Counted from the stretch's first letter, positions 9,901 through 17,626 are shown. The stretch: 64,000 bases of DNA from Microplitis mediator (GCF_029852145.1 NC_079975.1:20093364-20157363), one strand, 5' to 3'. Notes: generated from the letters alone by a model not told the origin. Made by a program: numbers and translations.

Positions 9901-10898
9901 TCTAACTTCTTATAACTACAGTACTATCAATACATTTAAACTTAATCATTTATTTATTTATCATTCAGATCTTATAAGCAAAAGTTGTTCTGCGGACTGC
10001 GAATGTAAGGAAATAAAAAATTCACATTGCTCAGAAAACAATAAATGCATTTGTGGACCAAATAATTTTGCAATTAACAGTTTAGAATGTAAATCACTAT
10101 TTAATGGCACCTGTTCAGACGATACTGATTGTGTTACCATTAATTCTGTTTGCATTGAAAATCGTTGTCAATGCAAAGTTTATTATGCTCCTGAGTCAAA
10201 TGAAAAATGTCTGCCAAGTAATAATTTATTTGAATTTAAATTATTTATTTAGATGAAAAAAATTTTTCATTATACGTTATTTAGCTAAAAATTTTTTTGA
10301 AAGTATTATTAGGGAGTCCGTGCCGAAATTATTTCGATTGCCAGGCATTAACTAATGCAGTATGTTCGAAAAACAAAATATGTGTTTGTGCTGAAGATAG
10401 TTATGCAATAAGTAACTCGACATGTTTGCCAGTGATCGGGAGTTACTGTAATTTTGATATCAACTGTCTCTCAGATTTGATTAATTGTGTTAATAATAGA
10501 TGTCAATGCAAAAATGGTTATGTATCTATCTCTGAATCGCAGTGTGTAAAAAGTAACTGACGATAGTTTTTATATTTACGAGTATACAGAAGTATATTAG
10601 TTGACGTCAAAAGTAGTAAAATCATTTTTATGTTTTTATTATACTTAAGGGGAATCAGCATATCAGTGTCAAAACACTTTGGAATGTGGTGAACCATGGC
10701 ATAGTGTATGTTCGGAAGAGAAAGTTTGTAGTTGTAAAGCAAACAACTATGCAGCAAATAAATCAACTTGTTCACCACAAATAACCGGATATTGTTTCTT
10801 AGATCATCAGTGTATGGTAAAAGATTCAGTTTGTGATTATTTCAGATGCAAATGCAAGCCCAACTTTCGAGCTATAGCCAATAATTTATGTTTGCCTG
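4417..10898 (+). CDS. Secreted multi-EB-module cysteine-rich protein (12 coding exons seen, 3' end unresolved)
   Basis: Exons by hand: 4417-4518, 5498-5753, 5839-6111, 6189-6461, 7519-7725, 7823-8065, 8768-9016, 9076-9210, 9723-9857, 9969-10217, 10304-10552, 10650-10898. Together they give 873 residues in one open frame. Exon 1 encodes a signal peptide starting MKFFRVLVLTVILNNSIS. The other eleven are repeats of cysteine-rich units of the form C-x-x-D-x-D-C ... C-S ... C-x-C ... Y ... T-T-C, followed by N-S-x-C ... C-x-C-x-x-x-Y ... C-x-P. This matches the EB module found in nematode and arthropod extracellular proteins. All repeat exons begin and end in phase 1, so any number can be gained or lost without a frameshift. 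No transmembrane segment is seen. The last exon ends at a GTAAGT donor, so at least one further exon is missing. The role is unknown; a secreted or matrix adhesion protein is the family-level expectation. Confidence 0.85.
4519..5497 (+). other. EB gene intron 1 with two inverted-repeat elements
   Basis: It holds a short inverted repeat at 4847-4931 (GGAGAGGGGGCAAACTGGGC against a complementary right arm) and the foldback element at 5147-5464. The rest is AT-rich with no exon evidence. Confidence 0.6.
5147..5464. mobile_element. Foldback MITE flanked by TA
   Basis: Arms of roughly 120 bp (5147-5270 and 5344-5464) are reverse complements with a few mismatches. Outer ends are TA-CATGGAGAAAAATG and CATTTTTCTCCGTG-TA. 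The TA flanks and the CACGGAGA-type end resemble the elements at 32761, 44587 and 57154. Confidence 0.8.
5498..5753 (+). CDS. EB gene exon 2: EB repeat unit
   Basis: 256 nt after a TTTTAAG acceptor; ends before GTGAGT in phase 1. It encodes MLCIKENDCDKIRHAMCS and a second half ending NEC-KC-SDNYEQISNQRCRL. The second half is closely related to exon 3. Confidence 0.8.
5839..6111 (+). CDS. EB gene exon 3: EB repeat unit
   Basis: 273 nt, phase 1 at both ends, CATTTTAG acceptor and GTAAGT donor. Near-duplicate of exon 4, including the flanking intron sequence and the lead-in VVESRI. Confidence 0.85.
6189..6461 (+). CDS. EB gene exon 4: EB repeat unit, recent duplicate of exon 3
   Basis: 273 nt, same length and phase as exon 3, with CATTTCAG acceptor and GTAAGT donor. 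It shares long runs with exon 3 at both DNA and protein level (for example GMACIxDEDCN and SEEKDCVCR). Confidence 0.85.
6462..7518 (+). other. EB gene intron 4, filled with repeats
   Basis: The segment 6472-6655 is a reverse-oriented copy of the repeat at 2935-3110. Next comes a block with GGCATTCGACGCAG, a (CA)n tract at about 6881-6906 and an ACAGACATACAGACACTCGG stretch. From 7085 to 7518 I see only AT-rich sequence. Confidence 0.6.
7519..7725 (+). CDS. EB gene exon 5: shortened EB unit
   Basis: 207 nt, phase 1 at both ends. The reading goes from KCFNATVC directly to RSLLNGFC, so the usual C-x-C-x-x-x-Y segment of the first half is missing. The second half (NSFCIHNKCVCKLHF) is intact. Confidence 0.8.
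7823..8065 (+). CDS. EB gene exon 6: EB repeat unit
   Basis: 243 nt, TTTTCCAG acceptor and GTAAGT donor, phase 1. Carries DCKQDTDCNSTKNVVCS, KCGC, NEPCAHDNSLC and CQCKPNYV. Confidence 0.85.
8066..8767 (+). other. EB gene intron 6, mostly one DNA transposon
   Basis: Nearly the whole intron is the element at 8084-8698. The remainder is short AT-rich sequence leading to the acceptor TTTTCCTAG. Confidence 0.6.
8084..8698. mobile_element. Non-autonomous element with pogo/Tigger-like ends
   Basis: The left end TA-CAGTCGAACTCCATTATC and the right end GAGTTCGACT(C)-TA are inverted repeats flanked by TA. CAGTCGAAC starts of this kind are typical of pogo/Tigger elements. The interior has a repeated unit (GTGATTaAGTCCTCCAT / GTGATTTACTCCTCCAT) and no transposase. 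Confidence 0.65.
8768..9016 (+). CDS. EB gene exon 7: EB repeat unit
   Basis: 249 nt, the standard length, phase 1 at both ends. Contains NEPCEIDSDCNNIMFAMCS, RCVCEDKY and NSVCMNNQCRCNF. Confidence 0.85.
9076..9210 (+). CDS. EB gene exon 8: half EB unit
   Basis: 135 nt, acceptor TTTCAAG and donor GTGAGT, phase 1. It encodes only the first half of a module (LPCRDHGDCK ... KKCVCKVDHF ... QCNKS) and lacks the N-S-x-C half. Confidence 0.75.
9211..9722 (+). other. EB gene intron 8
   Basis: AT-rich sequence with T-runs; no exon, repeat boundary or RNA gene recognised. Confidence 0.5.
9723..9857 (+). CDS. EB gene exon 9: half EB unit
   Basis: 135 nt, TTTTCTAG acceptor and GTTAAT donor (weaker than its siblings), phase 1. 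It encodes GSPCDTDTDCNDIKYAKCS ... RCDCQSNY ... TTC, again the first half of a module only. Confidence 0.75.
9969..10217 (+). CDS. EB gene exon 10: EB repeat unit
   Basis: 249 nt, CATTCAG acceptor, GTAATA donor, phase 1. Contains CSADCECKEIKNSHCSE, KCICGPNNF and NSVCIENRCQCKVYY. Confidence 0.8.
10304..10552 (+). CDS. EB gene exon 11: EB repeat unit
   Basis: 249 nt, phase 1. The acceptor after TTTTTTTGAAAG is chosen by phase. Contains GSPCRNYFDCQ, ICVCAEDSY and NCVNNRCQCKNGY. Confidence 0.8.
10650..10898 (+). CDS. EB gene exon 12: EB repeat unit, last one seen
   Basis: 249 nt after an ACTTAAG acceptor, ending at G/GTAAGT in phase 1. Contains YQCQNTLECGEPWHSVCSE, VCSCKANNY and DSVCDYFRCKCKPNF. 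A terminal exon must follow. Confidence 0.8.
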
Positions 10899-10973
10899 GT
10901 AAGTTACATAATGACGGCAAAATCAATACAAAGTTCAAAATATATTATTTAACATACAAAATGTTATTATATA

Positions 10974-11658
10974 CTGTAAAAAATCCGGAGTGAATTGGGA
11001 GTGAAATAAAATCCGAATTCACTTCGCCACTCGGAGTTCTGGAGTTTTAAAAAAAATCACTCCGCATGCGGAGTGAATTGGGAGTTTTTTTTTAACGGAG
11101 TGATCTCAGAGTGACGCGGATTTTATTTCACTCCCAATAAACTCCGGTCCGGAGTTTTAATACTTAAATAAATTTATATTAATTTATATGAAACTGCTAA
11201 ACAATGTGTGTTTGTGTGCGTGTGTGCAAATGTGTGCGTGTGTTCAAATGTGTGCGTCTGTACAAATGTATACGTGTGTGCAAATATGTGCGTGTGTGCA
11301 AATTTGTGCGTGTGTGCAAATGTGTGCGTGTGTGCAAATTTGTGCATGTGGGCAAATTTGTGCGTGTGTGTGCGAGTGCGCGTGTGTGCCTAAATATGTA
11401 TGTGTGTATGTGTGTGCATATCAGCTGATCAATAATGTAATACGCGAATTTTTACTTCGATTTTATTATGTGGAGTTATATTTTATTAATAATATTTTCA
11501 AAACTCCGCTCCGGAGTGAATTTCACTCCAGAGGGATTAAATTAATAAAAAATTATCTACTCCCCTGTGGAGTGAATTTCACTCTGAGGGGAGTAAATAA
11601 TTAAAAATTCATTCCCTCCGGATTTAATCCGCATTCACTCCGCGAATTTTTTACAGTG
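10974..11658. mobile_element. Inverted-repeat element with CCGGAGTGAAT ends and an internal minisatellite
   Basis: The left end TA-CTGTAAAAAATCCGGAGTG and the right end CACTCCGCGAATTTTTTACAG-TG-TA are inverted. Further internal copies of CACTCC / GGAGTGAATT occur near 11030-11160 and 11500-11640. A related fragment lies at about 12207-12360. Confidence 0.7.
11218..11370. repeat. 18-bp minisatellite, about eight to nine units
   Basis: Tandem copies of roughly TGTGTGCAAATGTGTGCG with single-base variation. They lie inside the element 10974-11658. Confidence 0.85.
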
Positions 11659-12407
11659 TAGATATTTTTGATAATTAATTTAATTTTAATTTTTATTTTT
11701 TAGTTTAATTTTACACAAACAAAAAGGATTTCTTGGTGCAAAACATTTTTTACTTTATAAATTAAAATAAAAATTTTCTTGAGGCAAGAAAAAATTTTTA
11801 AGGCGAGAAAAAAATATTTTAAATGTAAAATTCCCAACTGAAGAAAATTCAAATCTATCTTTTCAATTTTGTCATAAATTGTTACGAAATACTCGGAATA
11901 AAAATTTGATTAAAACTGTATAATAATAGGTAGTAAATTATGTGTGTGTATTTCTTTGTAGATCGCCTGAAGAAGTGTCAATAAAGACACGAAACGTCGT
12001 GAAATAATAAACAATCTTGAGTTGTTATTTTGATCCTACAACCTCTCAACCAATAATATAAAAATTTGATTGCACTTATTTTTTTTCACATTTTGCAATT
12101 CCTACTGCCCATCTGACACCAATGATAGTCTTATATTATAATTTATTGTACTTGTCAGTATCAATAATTTATATTTAATCCATGTAAGCTGTGACGATTG
12201 AATATACTAAAAAATTTCGAGTGAGTTAGGAGTGATCACGGATTTTATTTAAATCCGCATTCACTCTGATTCGGACGTAATATTAAAATAAACTCCCCTT
12301 CGGAGTAAATTGTACTCCGAGGGGATTAAATAAATAAACAATCATCCACTCAGAATTTAATCATTAAATCAGTAATTGAGTCAATAAATATTATTCATTA
12401 AATGTAA
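11659..12407. other. Region between EB exon 12 and the protease 3' end
   Basis: It holds a TTTCTTGG-type repeat fragment (11720-11825), the hammerhead-like motif (11961-12006) and a block at 12085-12203 that recurs at 14910-15006. Two possible terminal EB exons are visible: an acceptor TTTTTTAG at 11702-11703 giving Val-stop, and TTTCTTTGTAG at 11960-11961 giving DRLKKCQ-stop. Neither is supported beyond splice site and phase. Confidence 0.4.
11961..12006 (+). ncRNA. Hammerhead-ribozyme-like motif, possibly from a Penelope-like element
   Basis: CTGAAGA (11967-11973) is followed by one extra A, then GTGTC (11975-11979), a six-base loop, GACAC (11986-11990), GAAA, and CGTC. The flanks GCGAT-type bases 11963-11966 can pair with GTGA (11999-12002). 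The ACGT at the GAAAC/GTC junction is self-complementary, as in ribozymes that work as dimers. The extra A after the core departs from the consensus, so activity is doubtful. Short GAAACGTC-ending motifs of this type are known in Penelope-like elements. Confidence 0.35.
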
Positions 12408-12674
12408 TTATACTTTTACAATTTCATATAAATATACAGCGACTAACAGACAACTAGTGACATAAAAAATATTACCACTTATGACAGCAGTAAAATTATA
12501 AGCTAGAGGTGTCGGCGAGTCATTTTTCCCAGTTCTCAATACTCGTTCAATCCATTTATCATAGTACGCAACATTGGCGAAGTATCCAGGTATTTTAGGA
12601 CGTGCACATCCTGTACCACCCGATACGACGCCCGTCAGTAAGTCGTCGCACACAAACGGTCCACCAGAATCACC
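12408..12674 (-). CDS. Protease exon 6: catalytic Ser and hydrophobic tail
   Basis: 267 nt including the stop, after a CTTTAG acceptor. Begins GDSGGPFVCDD and continues through GGTGCARPKIPGYFANV to a hydrophobic end. Confidence 0.88.
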   Translation of the reverse strand, partial: GDSGGPFVCDDLLTGVVSGGTGCARPKIPGYFANVAYYDKWIERVLRTGKNDSPTPLAYNFTAVISGNIFYVTSCLLVAVYLYEIVKV

Positions 12675-14142
12675 CTAAAGACATTTCAGTAAGAAATATC
12701 TATCCTTCACTGAAATCTCATTTTGACAATCAAATATTTTTTACCTGGCAAGCATCCTTACCACCTTCTATGTAACCAGCGCATATCATGCTTGGATGCA
12801 TAACTTTGATGCCCCGCAAAAGTTTGCGACAGTAATCGTAACTTATTAATGGCAATTCTACAAACATGAGTTCGTCGACAATAGCTTCTGTGTTCTTTAA
12901 AATATTATTAGATGTCAATTTTGTTTTAACATCTTTTTCACGTTAATTAGTTTAATCTCTGATTAAAAACTCTGGTTGAATCCGATTGGAGAATTCTAGC
13001 CGAATTTAATCGGAAATTTCCGGTTGACTATTAATCAGTTTTCATGAGATTTGACCGGAAAGTTCCGATTGAAAGTTAATCAGAAATCGGAAAGTTAATA
13101 AAAAAAAAATGATTATTTTCTGATTGAATCTGATAGAAATTCGATTGAGTTTCAATCGAATGTAGTCGGAGTTTTCAATCAGGAATAATAAAAGTAAGAA
13201 TTACTTCGTCCGGGAATCCCCAACCTGAGACTGAACAGATTGTTCCTGCCGGTGGCACCTGCTCGGCCAATGGAATTGGTGACACGAACATTGTAAAGAA
13301 AAATGGCTCTTGTAGCTTGAAAAGGTTCAAGATATTGAATAGAAGTATTTGTAGCTATCGAGTTTTTGCGGATACTGTTTACTTACGGATACCAAAGCAA
13401 TGTCATTAGCGAGGCTGAACCTATCGAATCGTGGATTTATGACAATTTGGTCAACCTTCCGTACTTGCCGAAAAGGTGAATAGCCCCAGATTAAATTAGT
13501 ATCACCTGCAACAGCTATCATATTCTCTTTTGGTGTAAATGAATTACCTCTGAAAGAGCAATTTTCGAATCACAATGAAATGTATCATAATTAGATATAA
13601 TAATTAACTGCATGGGTACAGGCATTTAAAATAGCAAACGTACGATCTAGATTTGAATATAAAAAAAAATTACTTAACTACACAGTGACCTGCAGTAACA
13701 ATCCATCTTTCACTAATAATACTAGCCCCACAAAAATGGAATAATTTAGGCCCTTCTTTCTGCAGCGAAACCATGAATGGGAATTGTCCTTTTTTAGCTA
13801 CTTGACCATTAACTATCCGTCCAGTCCCTCTTGCAAATCTATTTTCCCATACCGTCGTATCATTAACATCTTCATAACACAAAGAAAAAAAAATATATAA
13901 AAATTAGTAAGTGTTAAAGTACAATACAAACTAAACTATTTATATATGTTAATAATAATAAATATCACGTAAATCCAACCAATAAATAAATGATCTAACG
14001 TCAAATTTCAAAGGTTATAAAATTAGTTAGGTTACGAAAACAAATAATGAATGATATTTATAAGTAAATGTTAATTACCGTTGACATACGACGATCCTGG
14101 ATTAACTAAAATAACAAACAGACACCACACACTCCAATTCAT
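12408..14142 (-). CDS. Trypsin-like serine protease (S1 family), secreted zymogen with hydrophobic C-terminal tail
   Basis: Six exons on the minus strand: 14079-14142, 13674-13869, 13387-13549, 13205-13315, 12745-12894, 12408-12674. They give 951 nt and 316 residues, with phases fitting at every junction. Residues 1-21 are a signal peptide. A short propeptide leads to the activation site GTGR-IVNG (cleavage after Arg39). The catalytic triad is His83 in TAGHC, Asp136 in NDIAL and Ser231 in GDSGGP. Asp225, six residues before the serine, predicts cutting after Lys/Arg. The last 28 residues (from about 289) are hydrophobic (FYVTSCLLVAVYLY), unusual for a plain secreted trypsin and suggesting membrane attachment. 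No clip domain is present. An almost identical first exon lies at 234-297. Role unknown; digestive, immune or venom use are all possible. Confidence 0.9.
12745..12894 (-). CDS. Protease exon 5: primary specificity region
   Basis: 150 nt (50 codons), acceptor TTTTAAAG and donor GTAAAA. Carries MICAGYIEGGKDACQ with the specificity Asp. Confidence 0.88.
12895..13204 (-). other. Protease intron 4 with a short inverted-repeat element
   Basis: Positions about 12955-13180 are dense in GATTGAA / TCCGGTTGA / AATCGGAA words in both orientations. This suggests a small foldback element or decayed palindromic repeat. Confidence 0.45.
13205..13315 (-). CDS. Protease exon 4: VSGWG segment
   Basis: 111 nt (37 codons), acceptor TTTTCAAG and donor GTAATT. 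Carries PPAGTICSVSGWGFPDE, the conserved Cys-x-x-Ser-Gly-Trp-Gly strand of S1 proteases. Confidence 0.88.
13387..13549 (-). CDS. Protease exon 3: catalytic Asp
   Basis: 163 nt, acceptor CTTTCAG and donor GTAAGT, ending in phase 0. Carries RFSLANDIALVS. Confidence 0.88.
13674..13869 (-). CDS. Protease exon 2: activation site and catalytic His
   Basis: 196 nt, acceptor ATGAAG and donor GTAATT, phases 1 to 2. It carries GRIVNGQVAKKGQFPFMVSL and WIVTAGHC. Confidence 0.88.
14079..14142 (-). CDS. Protease exon 1: signal peptide
   Basis: 64 nt from the ATG (14142-14140) to the GT donor at 14078, phase 1. The product starts MNWSVWCLFVILVNPGSSYV. Confidence 0.85.
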
Positions 14143-14256
14143 CGCCGTAAATAAAAGTTATAATTATAATTATTATTTCATAAGTATTCACTGTTTTTCG
14201 TATGATTATTTCAACTTGTTTAATTCGATAACAAGTGATATATTAAAAAGTACTAT
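14143..14256 (-). promoter_or_regulatory. Proximal promoter and 5' UTR of the protease gene
   Basis: AT-rich block directly upstream of the ATG, conserved with 298-409. It contains CAGTG initiator-like and TATATC words, but no element can be assigned firmly. Confidence 0.4.
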
Positions 14257-15637
14257 ATACATAATTGCTTTTAAAACAAAAGATTATGATCTTTTTTATG
14301 GTCCCATGCGTTTTGAGCACCTGACAAAATATCCCCGACAAAATATCTCTGGACAAAATATCCCCAGTTTTGTGTCAGTTTTTTTTGGCTTTTTTCACTA
14401 TTTTTGCTTTCTTTTCATGGGGATGTTTTGTCCGGAGATATTTTGTCAGGTGCTCAAAACGCCTGATACCCTTTTTTATGTATCAATTACCTGACTTCGA
14501 TGGGGAAATACTTGATTACATTCTTCTTTTTATTAGAGGCGTAATTATACATTTTATAATCGTTCAAATTACACCTTCTGGATGATATAATTTAAAAATT
14601 ACTGATTTTTAAATTTTGAATTAAGTATTTTTTATCATATACTTTAAATTTGCGGTCTAATTATTTTGATAATAAAAATAAAAATCTACAGTCGCCTTCT
14701 AGAACGTTTGGGATTTCTTCTTATCATAATTATTTCTTCTGTACTACAATATTTGGGTTTGCGCATGCGCAGAACATTTTTTTCAGAATATTATAATAGA
14801 AGGAAAAAGAATAATGGCGGGAAAGAATCCCAAACTTTTTGCAGGGCTATATCTTTTTATCTTTATCATAAACGTTTTCGAAATATTTTGAATAATTTTT
14901 AATTGCATTTTTTTTTTCATTCTTTGAAATTTCTACTGCCCATCTTACACAAATTATAGTTACAACATATTATTATACTCAATCCATGTAAGCTGTGGCG
15001 ACTGAAAAGCCCTTGCAGAATTTATAGAAAATAGTATACTTCAAAATTTAGTTTGCGTGTCAGCTTGTAATTAAAGACCTTCTTGTTAATTCTAATCTAA
15101 AGCTTTGTTTCCTGTTATCATAACAATAACAAAAGCTTATAAAATATATTTTCTATTCAAAGTGTATGATTTAAAACCTTAATAACTTAAACCTTAGATA
15201 CAAATTTGGTTTCTAGTGAATGACACTCAAATTTTATAACAATAGAACGTATTTATAAAATTGTTGTCATCAAATTCAAAATAAATCTATGACTCAGAAA
15301 TAAAACAGCGAATATTGACCACCTGCCTCAAAAATGAAAAAATAAAAATACAGAAATTCACAACCAGTCAATTCGTTTTTATTCATATAAAAAATCATTT
15401 TAAAAAATCAATCAACTTCCAAATATGTGACAATTAAAAGTTTCACATAAAAAAAATTAAAAAATATCAGTACAAATAAATGAAATTATTTTTACAATAC
15501 ATTGAGTTTAATAACTGCGTTTTTGAATCCGTCCATCAGTAGTTTATAAGAAAAATTATTTAATAACGTCCAGGTTAATGATTGTTTAAGTATTTTTTTC
15601 ATGCTGGTCAATGTGAATTCAGACAACTGAATGCTGC
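14257..15637. other. Intergenic between the protease and ankyrin genes, repeat-rich
   Basis: Holds the inverted repeat 14308-14463, a second inverted element at about 14690-14850 (GTTTGGGATTTCTT against AAGAATCCCAAAC, with a GCGCATGCGC palindrome inside), and the block 14910-15006 shared with 12085-12203. The rest, 15010-15637, is AT-rich and probably includes the ankyrin gene's 3' UTR. Confidence 0.5.
14308..14463. repeat. Inverted repeat with GACAAAATAT words
   Basis: Left arm GCGTTTTGAGCACCTGACAA (from 14308) matches the right arm ending TTGTCAGGTGCTCAAAACGC (14463). The arms are about 46-50 bp. Confidence 0.8.
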
Positions 15638-16342
15638 TCAGTTTATTGTTATTGCAAAGACACTTTGCAAATTCCGCTCACTTACTTCAAGACCTTGTTG
15701 ATGTAAAGCGATGATACGATTTCTAATCATCAATACTATGTCTGGTGAGTTTGCTACTACAGCTGCCTCCAGCGGAGTTCTTCCGAAAGAGTCCACAACA
15801 TTGATATTTGCTCCGTAGTCTAAAAACAGTTGTACCCAAGATGGCTCCCCTTGATTGACTGCTATTTGAAGTGGCGTTCTACCATTAGGATCCCAACGGG
15901 ATTTGAAGCATATCTCATTCACGTCAGTTCCATTGTCCAGAAGCGTACGGATAAATGACTCATCAGAATACAGAAAGTCAATCTCAAGAGCGTCATATAT
16001 CGGCGTCCAACGTCTCAAAATGTTTTCATACGCCAGTGAAAATATATGAGGATTAGCACCAGATATCAGCAGTAGTTCTATCATTGGAAGACTTCTTTGT
16101 CGGACGGCAATATGTAAAGGTGTTCCCAATACATCAGTCACAACATTTACGTCGGCACCACGACTTATAAGTTGGCTTGCAAATTCAACGTGAGAAAAGT
16201 ACACAGCAAGTTGCAGCAGATTTGGATGACCGAGGGATGGATACCAGAATCTCTTGTTAACGTCTCTTAGATTTTTCAGATCCTTCTTTACAGCAAAATA
16301 TTTCTCTCTTGCTTCTCGTTCTTCGGCCTCCCTCGTATTCAT
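15638..16342 (-). CDS. Intronless ankyrin-repeat protein, 234 residues
   Basis: A single open frame from the ATG at 16342-16340 to a stop at 15638. An upstream in-frame GTG is not used as start. After a charged helix (about residues 1-35, REAEEREAREKY) come four to five ankyrin repeats with the usual markers: LLQLAVYFSHVEFASQLIS and GADVN, then GTPLHIAVRQ and GANPH, then GTDVN, then GRTPLQIAVNQG and GANIN, then GRTPLEAAV. No second domain, signal peptide or membrane segment is seen. It is presumably an intracellular protein-binding scaffold. An intronless ankyrin ORF in an insect could be a retrocopy, a local family member or an acquired gene; nothing here decides. Confidence 0.8.
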   Translation of the reverse strand: MNTREAEEREAREKYFAVKKDLKNLRDVNKRFWYPSLGHPNLLQLAVYFSHVEFASQLISRGADVNVVTDVLGTPLHIAVRQRSLPMIELLLISGANPHIFSLAYENILRRWTPIYDALEIDFLYSDESFIRTLLDNGTDVNEICFKSRWDPNGRTPLQIAVNQGEPSWVQLFLDYGANINVVDSFGRTPLEAAVVANSPDIVLMIRNRIIALHQQGLEVSERNLQSVFAITIN

Positions 16343-17006
16343 AATTATGCTTGTGATTACACTAGAGTTCACTTTTTTAATTTATATTCATAAGTCACTA
16401 TAAAAATTATATCGTGAACTTTAGAAACTACGATCTGCACTGACTGCTGATTACTGGGTGACTAAATCCCATGAGGGCTCAGGTGAGTAATACGGCAGGG
16501 GGAAGGAATTTTCGATAATTTTTCTTTGAGGGAGGGACTGAGGGCCTAATTATCACTCTTAGATTTTAGCAAAAGTAATATATACATTTAAATATATATA
16601 TATATAGTACAACAAATGAATTGTTAGTATAGTGTATGAACTATAGATAAATGTGATACCAGAAATGATTGAGTTTGTAAATTTGATTTATAAATCGAGC
16701 TCGGAAGAGAAGATTGGCTTACTTTAGTTTTCAGTATTTTGTAATATAATTCGTAATACGTAAAATTTTAATATAACTAAATGTGTAAAAAAATTTACCT
16801 GCGGAATCCGTAAGACGTTCTTTGATTTTATCATAAATTTTTACATTATAAGGCAATAAATTTAAAAAAGTTGGAAAATCAGACGTACGCAACTCAGTTG
16901 CTCGTTCAAACAGTGATTAATAGCTAGTGCTCATATGCAAGAAAGAATTTTCAAAAATGAAATATAATAATTATAATAATCATTAAAAAAAATGGCAGCT
17001 AAATGT
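16343..17006. other. Upstream of the ankyrin gene
   Basis: 5' flank of the ankyrin gene followed by AT-rich sequence with a TA microsatellite near 16590-16605. No second gene seen. Confidence 0.45.
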
Positions 17007-17625
17007 ATGATCCTGAAGTTAGCAGGCATTTAAAAATTTTTGAATTTTCGTATTTCAACAAATCAATTGCAAAAAAATAAAATAAAAATATGCATATATA
17101 GGAAATTTAAAAAACTACAGGTGCAATTTTTAAAAATATTTTTTATTTTATGTTTTATCGTCTAAAAAAAATTCAAAAATTATTAGACGACTGCTATATT
17201 CAGTATCATGCTAAATGTCGATGATACTGAAGTTAGGCGAGGTCTAGTAATTTGTGGATAATTTTAAAAATAATAGATTATAAAAAAAAAATGTTTGAAA
17301 AAATTGCACCTATAGCTTTTTAAATTTTCTACATGTGCATATTTTTAGTTTTTTTTTGTCATTGATTTGTTGAAAATAAAATCCGAAAGTAGTTAATTGT
17401 CTACTAACTTCAGGAATATTATTCTGAAGTTAGCAGACAGTTTAAAATTTTCGAATTTTTGTTTCAACGACTTAATTTAAAAAAAAAATAAATATAAAAA
17501 TGTGCACATGTAGAAAATTTAATAAACTATAGTTGCAATTTTTTCAAATATTTTTTTTTAATAATTTATTGTTTAAAAAAAATCCAAAAATTATTGGACG
17601 TCGGCTAACTTCAGTATCATTCAGG
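17007..17625. mobile_element. Three adjacent copies of the CTGAAGTTAGC inverted-repeat family
   Basis: Copies at about 17007-17209, 17221-17415 and 17421-17625. Each starts like ATGATNCTGAAGTTAGC, carries a central TGCACMTRTAGNAAATTT / GTGCAAT pair, and ends with the complement of its start. Confidence 0.75.
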
Positions 17626-17626
17626 A

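Larger units (their letters stand above)
13935..14256 (-). repeat. Duplicated promoter, exon 1 and intron start of the serine protease (right copy)
   Basis: Partner of 94-409 in the same orientation. The upstream 115 bp (14143-14256) are as well conserved as the exon, so the promoter was copied with it. Confidence 0.85.

Noticed and set aside
11188..11604. Three overlapping Cys/Val-rich frames
   Set aside because: All are produced by the 18-bp minisatellite, which is open in all three plus frames.
16343..16372. Ten-codon N-terminal extension of the ankyrin protein
   Set aside because: It would start at GTG; a proper ATG exists at 16342, so the shorter form is preferred.
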